From NCBI GenBank assembly GCA_015680905.1, contig CM027381.1, positions 84,283,501 to 84,347,500 on the forward strand: a DNA stretch of 64,000 nucleotides. The letters are read 5' to 3'. Shown one piece after another: positions 23,504 to 33,259 of this stretch (within the stretch, counting starts at the first letter, position 1; every line of letters begins with the position of its first letter). Below the pieces are notes generated by a model. That model saw only the letters and a program-made list of their open reading frames with translations. It had not been told where the DNA came from and ran no database searches. Position numbers and translations under genes: made by a program. Origin of the DNA: Coptis chinensis (Eukaryota; Streptophyta; Magnoliopsida; Ranunculales; Ranunculaceae).

Positions 23504-23911
23504 ACAATGAAGAAGAGCTAAAGAATGGGTAAGAAAATTTTTCTTTCTTTATTTTTATTCCGATTAGAGTATTTGCATATTCTTTCTTATTATTTTAACT
23601 GACTTGCAGTGAAAAAAATTCCTTGTACGACAAAGACGCAACTTCGGACTCTACCACAGATGATGATTCTTGTTCATCTTTGGGTAAAATATGTAATTTT
23701 CCTTTCGCATACACTTGCTTTGTTTTCTGTTACTAATGCTTTTGGTGGGGCACTCATTAATTCATAGCTTTATATTTTCACATGTTTCTATTGTAGGAAT
23801 GTCTAGGAATGTCGTTTGATTAAAGGATGTTGCAAATAATTAGAGTTTGAAGGTTGAAATTCAAAGTTTACAAGCTATGTCGAGAGATAAGAAGCTTGCT
23901 TTTGGAAGATA

Positions 23912-24672
23912 AATTTGCAGCCACATATTTGGAAGAGTTTTATTTTGAGTTTTTATGCTTTGAGTATGTATTTTTTTTCTTCAACAAATAAATTGTTAGC
24001 TCAAGTAATCGCCCTGATGAGCTATCCGGAGCTTACATTTTTTTGGTGAACAATGACAATTTCTATAGAAGTGCCATCTTGTTTATGAATTTCCAAACTT
24101 GTTCTAGATTCATTGGCTGTGTATGTGCATGCCACTTATCATATGGCGCTAGGTCTTTCAGGATTAATGGGTTATTGTTGGATGTATTTTGAACTTCTAA
24201 CACGTTCTTGTTTTTGAACTTCAAACAGGTTATGAACTTGTTTATGGGTTGCTGTTATGAACTTCAAACAGGTTATGAACTTCAAATGTATACTTCTTCC
24301 AAACCTTAACATAAACTTCCAACAATCATTATTGAAAATGGTTGCTTGTAACGTATACTTATGTTGCGTGATTTGAAACTCGCTTTTGGAAGATTAATTG
24401 GAATGGCTCTGCTTGTATTTGAAAGGGTTTTATTATGAGTTTTTTTGCATTGAATATTGAAGATGTAGACAATTAACTTCCACGTTCAAATTGAATCTTG
24501 CCCTTTATTGGCTCCACTGTGATACATCCTTCGTAAAAAATAATAGAAAATGAAAATAAAGCGAGTACAAGAAAGATTTCTATTGTCAAAATTGTTTGTA
24601 AAGATGGATCTTATGAGTATTGTTTACGGGGTCATGAGTCCTTTAATTGTGTATTCCAGAGATTCTACTCAC
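23912..24672. other. AT-rich spacer, nothing recognised
   Basis: Contains a short dispersed repeat of a 'TTATGAACTTCAAACAGG' type (about 24210-24290). No coding sequence supported. Confidence 0.4.
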
Positions 24673-25001
24673 CTGGCTTTGAATAACAGTGTCTGTAGAG
24701 TTTTCATCACACTGTAATCCGGATCAAGCTTTTGCTGCCAACCCTCAAGAACCAACATGGTCACCATCACAGTGCAAACATTGCCGTCAATGTTAACTTT
24801 ATGACGCCGAACTTTCTCAAGCAATTGGTGCATGCATCCGGCAGGATGGACAACATCACCTTCTTTGGTACCCAAGAAAGTAAACGACTTCTCCACTTCC
24901 TCGATAAATGCACTAGGATCAGGACAGGTTTGTTTCTTTGACAATTTCAGAGTGCTCTCTGCAGCAGTGTGACCATCTCGGACGGCAACAGCCTTGAAAA
25001 A
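24673..25001 (-). pseudogene. ABC1-like (ADCK2-type) kinase, C-terminal exon fragment
   Basis: One exon with intact borders (acceptor CAAG before 25001, donor GTGAGT after 24673). It reads FFKAVAVRDGHTAAESTL, DPSAFIEEVEKSFTFLGTKE, GDVVHPAGCMHQLLEKVRRH and GNVCTVMVTMLVLEGWQQKL, matching the C-terminal region of organellar ABC1/UbiB-family atypical kinases related to ADCK2. The conserved kinase core (KxGQ and the catalytic loop) is not present anywhere near, so this is a captured piece. It is continuous in strand with the SDE3-like exon directly upstream (25065-25424). Confidence 0.75.
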
Positions 25002-25064
25002 CTTGAGACATCATAAAAATTGCAAACTGTTGTACACTTAAAGTCTCTTTTCTCGAACAGCAGA

Positions 25065-25424
25065 TTATGTACTTGACAACCTTCTTGTAGTATATACAGA
25101 AAGCTGACCTACAACTATGAAAGGTGGAAAAGCATTGAGACTTAATATACTGCAGACTGCAGAGACCTGGTCCTTGTTGAGGTTTCGGTGGGAAGGGACG
25201 ACACTAGGACTGGCCCAACTAATCCTACTTTTCTGGCTAGGGTAGAGAAAGTTGCGAAACAAAGGGTCAGTTGCTGACGTGACTGCTTGGTGACAACGTT
25301 TTAAGCAGACTCTATTGAATGAGAAGCTAACATCATATTTGCGTGTTGAAGAATGATGCCGATGAAAATCATCTCCAAACTCTGCTAACACAAGATTACT
25401 TTTCACCACACGGTAGAGAATCCC
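25065..25424 (-). pseudogene. SDE3/MOV10-like RNA helicase fragment, exon B
   Basis: Starts after an acceptor CAG and reads GILYRVVKSNLVLAEFGDDF, YDVSFSFNRVCLKRCHQAV and LNKDQVSAVCSILSLNAFPP, the beta-barrel and pre-helicase region just before the Walker A motif of plant SDE3-type SF1 helicases (antiviral and RNA-silencing factors). The usual GPPGTGKT does not follow; the frame runs into a stop near 25065. The matching upstream exon lies at 31758-31889, with the intron now holding a copia element. Confidence 0.75.
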
Positions 25425-25851
25425 CTGTTCACGAAAAATATTAGAAACAAGTAAAGGTAACAACCGTAAGACTCAGAGAAAATGTACCTATGAATATAGA
25501 ATCTTAAACTTTTTGTTACAATGAGAGCACAATAATGTTTTATTTTGATTTATGAAGTATGCTTAAGCTGGAGTCAGGGTGTTTAAGTGTGTTTAACATC
25601 AGACCGTTGGCAAATAATAAAGGTACAAAATACACTCACCAACTCAGTCTGCGTCAAGCTTTCTTCAGGTTTGATTTGACTTCAACTTGCATATTGTACC
25701 ATAAGACAGCCTATCGATCTCATCCGGCTTCCAATAAAATCAATGCAGACATGATAACTGGTTGGACTTAACTAGTTCATGGTTTCACATACGAATGTCT
25801 TGTAATAGTTAACACTAGCGGCACATCCTGATAATCACTTGCTACTCGGTG
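25425..25851 (-). other. Intron remnant of the SDE3-like fragment
   Basis: Noncoding stretch between the helicase exon B acceptor and the copia insertion point. On the minus strand it joins the DNA at 31528-31757 across the element. Confidence 0.5.
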
Positions 25852-25856
25852 CCAAA

Positions 25857-26567
25857 TGTTGGGAGATTTCACTAGAAAGTCACACCTCAATCTAGTTACT
25901 TTCTATCCCAAATGATTTCAACTTGGAGTTCACACCAAGGAAATCACCCACCCAAGACTTTGGTAGTTATCACAACAACCTCAACAAAGCAAAACCACTA
26001 CAATATCATCACAATCCATAGCAACAATAATAATGGAAGTAACAATGCAAAGAGACACAAAGATTTAGGTGGTTCGGTAAATGTTACCTACATCCACACA
26101 CAAGAGCCGAGTTTCCTTTATAACAAAGATTGGAGAGTTTACAAGAGATCAAGAATCAATAAGAAGAGGCCTCACTCAAACCCTAGCTCAACAGAGCTCC
26201 CACAATACCCTAGAAATGAATCTCTCAAAAGTTGTACCTCAAAACCCTAATCTATTTTCTTTATATATGTGTACATAGACAAAGGGGAAGTAAAATGGGC
26301 TTGGGCCGCAATTGAGCTTCGACGCTGGCGCCCATAGGTGGTGAGGCGCCGATAAAAAAGCCGGAGCGAAAGTTTGGCGCCGCAGGTGAGCGAAGCCTCT
26401 TCAATCCGAGTCGAAAGGTGAAAGCGAAGCGCCTCTTTCTTTAGGCATCGCATTGCTGGCCGAAATGCGCCATGGACGGACGGCGCGTCGCTTCTCTTCA
26501 TCGATGCCGGGGTGAGTGTGGTATACGGACAACCGGAGCAAAGCTCGACGGTTCCACCAACCCAACA
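25857..26567 (-). repeat. Copia copy 1, 3' LTR (711 bp)
   Basis: Begins TGTTGGGAGATTTCACTAG and ends ACCAACCCAACA. About 80 bp shorter than its partner because the GC-rich central part (26300-26510) has fewer repeat units. Confidence 0.92.
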
Positions 26568-26580
26568 ATCTCCCACTTGG
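26568..26580 (-). other. Copia copy 1 polypurine tract
   Basis: Minus strand reads CCAAGTGGGAGAT directly before the LTR TGTTGGG, the usual second-strand priming site of plant copia elements. Confidence 0.8.
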
Positions 26581-26639
26581 AACCTTCGAGATTCTTCATG
26601 CACATCACATCTCAATTGTAACAACTCAATCCAAATCCA

Positions 26640-29600
26640 AAAAACTAAAGAAACACTTTCGGCTCATTCATCATGGTCTTCAAGCAAGAAGACCCACCGG
26701 GTTGAACACAACTTCAACTTCGATGAGGGCACGGCCTTGGTCAACATATCCGCCGGATTCTCACTCCCTCGATCTTCTCAAGTGCCAAGACCTCATCCTC
26801 CAACAGATCGGATAAAATGATACCGGAGACCAATGTGCTTGGTCCTAGAATGAAAGGCGGAATTCTTGGCAAGATGTATAGCACTCGACTATCACCAATC
26901 GTAAACACACTTCTCTCTTGCTTCATCCCAAGCTCTTCCATCAATCCCTCAGAACTGGATCATCTCTTTGCTTGCCTCTCAGAACGGCCACATACTCGCT
27001 GCTTACGTGGTAGACAAAAGCAACAATCTTCTCAGAATCGAAAATCCAACTTCATCGCAAAGAAGACCTACGTGAAAGACATAACCAAGAGTGCTTTCTC
27101 GCGATCTACCTCACCCGCAAAGTCGGCATCCACATACCCTTGCAGTTCACAACACCCTTCCATAACATAGGCATTTCTCTCAGTAGTACCTCTCCTCGGA
27201 TATCTCAATATCCACTTCACGGGCTTCCCAATGTTGCTTGCCAGATTAGACATAAATCTACCGACAAATCCAATCGCTTGGGCTATATCCGGACGTGTGC
27301 AAACCATGGCATACATAAGACTTCCAATGGCAGAGGCGATGGTACCTTAGCCATGAAGTTTCTTTCCTCAATGGTCTTGGGAGAGTGTTCCTTGGACAAC
27401 TTGAAGTGGATCGCCAAAGGTGTGCAAACCGGTTTCGCACTACCCATACCCGAACCTCTTCAATACCTTCTCAATATACTCACCGAGACAACTCGAATAC
27501 CTTTCTCGCTTATCTCTTCTCGATCCTCATCCCTAGAATCTGCTTTTACGTTGCACCCAAATCCTTCATAGAGAACTCACTTGCTAACTTCTTTCAATCT
27601 CCCAATTTCGACATATCGAACTCGCTACTAACATATCATCAACATATAGCAACAGGATGATGTAGCCGGAGTCGAACCTCTTGAAGTAGCAACAATGGTC
27701 GGCCACAGCACTTATAGTAGCCATTTCCTTGCATGAAGTTATCAAACTTCCTGTACTAACGCCTGGGGGCTTGTTTCAAACCATACAAGCTCTTTTCTCG
27801 AGCCCATACCATATTCTCTTTACCCTTCTTGATGAAACCCTCCTGTTGCTGATATAAATTTCCTCAACTAGGTCACCATGGAGGAAGGCGCTTTTAACAT
27901 CCAACCGCCAAGATACAAATCTTCCACAGAACAATACTCAACACCGATCGAATAGTATTCGGTTTCACCACCGGGAGAATATCTCGCGGAAGTCAATGCC
28001 CGCTTTTCTGGCTGAAAACCCTTGACTACTAGCCTTGCCTTGTATCTCTCGAACCATCATGTTCCTCTTTGACTCTATACACCCATTTGTTCTCAGAGCC
28101 TTCTTGCCCACGGGTAGTTTGGCTAACTCCCACGCGCACACGGAGATGAGGGACTTCATCTCATCTTGCATAGCAAGCTCCCACTTGCTTGCATCACTCA
28201 CCTCCAATGCTTCATCATAGCATTGGGCTGCTCGCCACCATCGATAAGTAGCAAGTAATTCACATAGGTGGAGGCGGATATCTAGAACTTCGGTACATGT
28301 GGCCCGGATGTCTTCCTTTTGGGCACGAGGGTGGAGATGGACTTTGTGGTGTAGTATCCTCATTATTCTCTCGAGTCACTACTATCGCTATCCTCCTCGA
28401 CCGTGGGGCTCCCACTATACCACGACTTACATCAAAGTCTTCCAACTCAACATACTGTGCGCTCTCTGTACCTCGATTCCTTGGTTTGGCTTCATCTCGT
28501 CGCCCTTGTACATCACCTTTTCATTAAACACAACATCTCTACTACTTTAATGATTTTCCGATTTTGATCATCCCAAAAGCGATACCCAAAATCATCACCG
28601 CCATAGCCGATGAAGGTGCACTTTAGTGACTTAGCATCAAGCTTGCTTCTAGCTTGGTCACTAATGTGAACATAGGACACACAACCAAACACCTTCAAAT
28701 GGGAAAGGTTCACATCCTTCCCGCCCACACTTCCTCCGGAATCTTAAAATCCAAAGGCACCGATGGTCCTCTATTGATCGTAAGTCATTGCTAACACTTT
28801 CTGCCCTTAATCGCCAGCAAGCCCTGCTGTAATGCGATACACCTAGCTCTCTCTGTCGTTGTTCTATTCATCCGCTCTCGCAACCCCATTCTCAACGAGG
28901 TGTCCCCGCAAAGTCTTTTTCCATCTTGATGCCATTGTCAAGACAAGATTTTAAAACCTGAATCCTCATACTCTCCAATCGCGTGTCGGATCTCGACTTC
29001 TTTACTTTCAAGCTTGTCTCATTCTCAACCATGGCCTTCCAAGTCTTGAACACTTCAAATACTTCCGACTTGTGTCTCAAGAAATAGACCCACACCTTCC
29101 TAGTATGGTCATCAATGAAAGTCACAAAATATGACTTTCCGCCAAGTGAAGAGACATTAGTCGCCCCATACATCTCAGATGTATCAACTCAAGCCTTCTA
29201 GCTTTGAGTCCGACCCATTCTCACAAAACTCACCCGCTTTTCCAAATACACAGTTCTCCACGTAAGTCAATTTCAATCGACCAGAACTTTGGGAGTTTAC
29301 CGTAAGAGTGAAGGATTTTCATTCCTTTCTCACTCATGTGACCAAGTCTGCGGTGCCAAACATTCGATCCTCTTTGCCATGTGCCCGCGGCAAATCGACT
29401 CACAACCATGTGCAGTCATGTAGAGAGTACCATCTTTCTTACCATTTGCAACAATCAATGAACCCTTCGAGACCTTCCAAGTATCACCAAGAAAGATTGT
29501 AACAAATCCTTCACTTGCCAATTGCCCCACGTAAATCAAATTCTTCCTCAACCGAACATGTCCGACGTCCCCTCAATAACCATGACGAGCCATTCATCTT

Positions 29601-29906
29601 GATATGCACATCACCCTTGCCGACAATGTCACAAGGTTGGTCATCACCGAAAGACCGTTCCAAGGTCACCTTCGTGTAGTTCTCAAGGAACTCTCGATGT
29701 GAGGTAGCATGGAAAGATGCTTGTGAATCAAGTACCCAAGACTCCTTCTTGTGCTCCATCGAACATATCAAAGCGTCATCTACCATCTCAACAACATTAG
29801 CTTCTTGATTCTTTTTCTTGTTCTTATTAATGTTGTTGTTGTTTCTTGGTGCCGCAATTGGGGCTATAGTGGCCAGGCCTACCACAATTATAGCACACCA
29901 CTTCAC
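26640..29906 (-). pseudogene. Copia copy 1 pol (protease, integrase, RT, RNase H), frame-broken
   Basis: From the right: protease with WVLDSQASFHAT (29700-29760), where the family usually has DSGAS; GAG-pre-integrase (29330-29551, KNLIYVGQLASEGF); integrase core (28892-29173, FVTFIDDHTRKVWVYFLRHK); integrase C-terminal region (28513-28728, LKVFGCVSYVHIS, KCTFIGYGGDDFGYRFW); RT start (27965-28260, KWELAMQDEMKSL); RT catalytic YVDD at 27635-27646; RNase H (26741-27316, MYAMVCTRPDIAQAIGFVGR, GYVDADFAG). The pieces are in different frames, so no full polyprotein is encoded as the sequence stands. Insertions and deletions between this copy and copy 2 cluster at CAG/CTG sites. Confidence 0.85.
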
Positions 29907-30700
29907 TTATGTCTCGAGGTTTGTGTTCAACGCTTTGCAATTGGGAGGCTTGAGATTTCGATCTCCCCCTCCACTTTTTCTTACTACGACTCCTGTTTGG
30001 CTTTCTTCCCCTACTTTCAGTGCTCAATGCCGACCCTGAAGTTGATCCCGAAGATGACGGACAATCCTGTCTCCGGATTTCCTCAGTTAGTACCATACTA
30101 ACAACATGCTCAAACTTCAACTTGGTCATTCCCGCAGAGCCACTAATAGCCGCCATAGTCGCCTTCCAACTTGGAGGCAATTGTCCAAGTATCGCCAAAG
30201 CTAGTACCTCATCACTAAATGTAATCTCAACCGACTCCAATTGGTCCTTAGTTTGGTTGAATTCATTTAGGTGATCCTTGAAGGAAGTCCCCTCCAACAT
30301 TTTCATACTAAAATGCGGCTTGGTGATCAAATAGACTTTGTTTTGCGTCGAGGGGTTGTTCATACATCGTAGTAAGTGCCTCCATGAGAGACTTCGCCGC
30401 CTTCTCAGCTTTAATATTGAAGGCTACCGACTTCAAAGACTCAATCGGATTGTGGCCAAGGCCTTTCTATCTTGCAAATCCCATTTATCTTGTGGAATCT
30501 CCTCGGGCTTCTCACTTATCAATGTTTCCATCAAATCCTTCCGATAGAGAACATCCTCAATTTTGCATCTTCCAATAGCCAAGTTTGTTCCACAAACTTC
30601 TCTATCTTGTAGCTTTCCTTTTCGGGTCAGCCATAACTCTCTTCAATCAAAACCTACGGTGGAGAACCTCTCGAGGATTTCCTCAAACACCCTCAGAGCT
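29827..30700 (-). pseudogene. Copia copy 1 gag
   Basis: An uninterrupted 178-codon stretch (29827-30363) carries the capsid part (TSFKDHLNEFNQTKDQLESV, LPPSWKATMAAISGSAG) and the nucleocapsid zinc knuckle CYNCGRPGHYSPNC at residues 157-170 (CX2CX4HX4C). The N-terminal part (30364-30700) is in other frames. Packages element RNA in virus-like particles in working relatives. Confidence 0.85.
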
Positions 30701-30718
30701 CGACCACGTACTACCTAT

Positions 30719-30731
30719 GCTCGATACTACT
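30719..30731 (-). other. Copia copy 1 primer binding site (initiator Met-tRNA type)
   Basis: The minus strand just inside the 5' LTR reads AGTAGTATCGAGC. The expected site is TGGTATCAGAGC. The change from CAG to CG also occurs in copy 2. Confidence 0.65.
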
Positions 30732-31522
30732 TGTTGGGAGATTTCACTAGAAAGTCACACCTCAATCTAGTTACTTTCTATCCCAAATGATTTCAACTTG
30801 AGTTCACACCAAGGAAATCACCCACCCAAGACTTTGGTAGTTATCACAACAACCTCAACAAAGCAAAACCACTACAATATCATCACAATCCATAGCAACA
30901 ATAATAATGGAAGTAACAATGCAAAGAGACACAAAGATTTAGGTGGTTCGCAAATGTTACCTACATCCACACACAAGAGCCGAAGTTTCCTTTATAACAA
31001 AGATTGGAGAGTTTACAAGAGATCAAGAATCAATAAGAAGAGGCCTCACTCAAACCCTAGCTCAACAGAGCTCCCACAATACCCTAGAAATGAATCTCTC
31101 AAAAGTTGTACCTCAAAACCCTAATCTATTTTCTTTATATATGTGTACATAGACAAAGGGGAAGTAAAATGGGCTTGGGCCGCAATTCTGGAGCTTGAGA
31201 GCTGGCGCTTTATAGTGTGAGCGGCGCTTCTTCATTAAAGCCGAGCTCATGAGTCGCGCTGCTTAGGTGAGCGCGAGCGCCCTCTTCAATAAAGCTGGAG
31301 CGCGAGTGCGCGCTTAGGTGAGCGCGAGCGCCCTCTTCAATAAAGCTGGAGCGCGAGTGCGCGCTTAGGTGAGCGCGAGCGCGCCTCCTTCTTTAGGCAT
31401 CAGCGCTGTTGCGAGCGCCGAAGCGCCTTCATGGACGAAGTCGGTCGCCCTTTCATCGATGCCGAGGTGAGTGTGGTATACGGACAACCGGAGCAAAGCT
31501 CGACGGTTCCACCAACCCAACA
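30732..31522 (-). repeat. Copia copy 1, 5' LTR (791 bp)
   Basis: Same ends as the 3' LTR. It holds a tandem duplication of a roughly 50-bp GC-rich unit containing CTCTTCAATAAAGCTGGAGC (about 31270-31380), which explains the length difference between the LTRs. Confidence 0.92.
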
Positions 31523-31757
31523 CCAAAGCCCATTAGAATGGTTATGTAGAGATTGTGTAGACTAAAGGCTTCCAACATACATCCAAGTTAAACGTGAGAG
31601 GAGACTAGTATTCTTTTTCTTTTCTTTTCTTTTCTTTTCTTTTTTCCCAGGATAAATCAGCATTTACATGTTCTGTGTTCTTACTAGTTACTAGTACTCA
31701 TCACAAATTATTAAAGATGTGGAACAGGATATGATATTGGAGAAAATAGAGACTAAC
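31523..31757 (-). other. Second half of the SDE3-like intron
   Basis: Contains a TTTTC pentamer microsatellite (about 31610-31645) on the plus strand. Donor GT at 31757-31756 on the minus strand. Confidence 0.6.
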
Positions 31758-31889
31758 CTGAAATGGTTTTCCATTCTTTCCTGAAGAATGTACAAGAACA
31801 AAGTCCCTTGATAAGAGGAAAGGCCGCTTCGTGAAACGAGAATCGATTCGAAAGGCTACAAAAAGCTTGTCTTCATCATTCTCAATCAA
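31758..31889 (-). pseudogene. SDE3/MOV10-like RNA helicase fragment, exon A
   Basis: Minus strand reads IENDEDKLFVAFRIDSRFTK then RPFLLSRDFVLVHSSGKNGK and PFQ, followed by a GT donor. This is the segment immediately N-terminal to exon B (25065-25424), so the two were one gene piece before the copia insertion. Its upstream edge (31889/31890) is an abrupt junction with SEC12-like coding sequence, with no intron border, marking a rearrangement breakpoint. Confidence 0.8.
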
Positions 31890-32367
31890 GTTCTAGTTCT
31901 GTTCCAAGTATTGATATCCCAAACTGCACTTACTACTTTGTCACCCTTTTGAACGGTGCAAAACAGAATGGCTTGCTCCCATCCTTTAAGAAAACGACAA
32001 CATTCAATCTTCTCATCCGAAGTTGCGAGTCGAGATGTCAATGGAACACCATCATCTATCTTCCATACTCGTGTAGAACCGCCGTTAGAGGTCAAAGCTA
32101 AGAACTCGCGGTTCAGGCTAAAATCCATGTCTCGACAGATTTGTGTTCTTTAAGTCGCCAAGAAGAATACGCGCAGCTTGGCCATTCAAATATTCCGAGA
32201 TGCCCATCCTCCCCACCAATGGTCATTCAAACACCTACACTGGGCATCCCACCAATATATTTTATGCTAAGTGCTTTATTATTGTTTTGGCCTTCATGTA
32301 CAAACTATCGCTGTTGTGATGATTTATTAGTGATGTTGCACGAAGAGATGACATAACTTATAATAAA
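31890..32367 (-). repeat. Right arm of the inverted repeat, inner part with second SEC12-like fragment
   Basis: Inverted copy of 19681-20143. The SEC12-like coding part is about 31890-32216 and reads MDFSLNREFLALTSNGGSTR, then VWKIDDGVPLTS, KIECCRFL, FCTVQKGDKVVSAVWDINTW. It is cut after NTWNR, where the left copy continues for a further 450 bases. Several peptide changes relative to the left copy coincide with CAG/CTG-to-CG indels (for example CTCTGACTC against CTCGACTC) and may be artefacts. Confidence 0.85.
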
Positions 32368-32372
32368 CATAA

Positions 32373-33149
32373 TGTTGGGAGATTTCACTAGAAAGTCACA
32401 CCTCAATCTAGCTACTTTCTATCCCAAATGATTTCAACTTGGAGATCACACCAAGGAAATCACCCACCCAAGACTTTGGTAGTTATCACAACAACCTCAA
32501 CAAAGCAAAACCACTACAATATCATCACAATTCATAGCAACAATAATAATGGAAGTAACAATGCAAAGAGACACAAAGATTTAGGTGGTTCGGTAAATGT
32601 TACCTACATCCACACACAAGAGCCGAGTTTCCTTTATAACAAAGATTGGAGAGTTTACAAGAGATCAAGAATCAATAAGAAGAGGCCTCACTCAAACCCT
32701 AGCTCAACAGAGCTCCCACAATACCCTAGAAATGAATCTCTCAAAGTTTTTCTTCAAAACCCTAATCTATTTCCTTTATATAGGTGTACATAGACAAAGG
32801 GAAGTAAAATGGGCTTGGGGCGCACTTGAGCTTCGAAAGGGCGCTACATAGGTGAGATGCGCCATTTCTTCATTAAAGCGGGGCGAAAGCGAGCTTGCCA
32901 GTGAAAGTGCGCCCTCTTCAATATAAAGCCGAGCCAAGAGCGCGGCTTAGGTGAAGCGCGCCCTCTTCAATAAAGCTGGAGCCGAGCTGCTAGGGTGAGC
33001 GCGGCGGCTTCTTTTTAGGCATCGTCATTGCGCCCGAAAGGCGAAGGCTTCATGGACGACGGTCGCTGTCGCTCTTTCATCGATTACCGTAGGGTGAGTG
33101 TGGTATACGGACAACCGGAGCAAAGCTCGACGGTTCCACCAACCCAACA
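32373..33149 (-). repeat. Copia copy 2, 3' LTR (777 bp)
   Basis: TGTTGGG...CCCAACA. The polypurine tract lies directly inside at 33150-33162. The GC-rich middle holds degenerate units containing CTTCAATAAAGC. Confidence 0.92.
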
Positions 33150-33259
33150 ATCTCCCACTTGGAACCTTCGAGATTCTTCATGCACATCACATCTCAATTG
33201 TAACAACTCAATCCAAATCCAAAAAACTAAAGAAACACTCGGCTCATTCATCATGGTCT

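Larger units (their letters stand above)
25857..31522 (-). mobile_element. Ty1-copia LTR retrotransposon, copy 1 (minus strand)
   Basis: Complete structure: LTRs at 25857-26567 and 30732-31522, both TG...CA (TGTTGGG ... CCCAACA on the plus strand), and a 5-bp duplication CCAAA at 25852-25856 and 31523-31527. Read on the minus strand, the order is LTR, initiator-Met-tRNA-like primer site, gag with a zinc knuckle, protease, integrase, reverse transcriptase (YVDD), RNase H, polypurine tract, LTR: the copia order. It inserted into the intron of the SDE3-like fragment. Reading frames are interrupted many times, at least partly by sites that look like sequencing artefacts. Confidence 0.95.
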
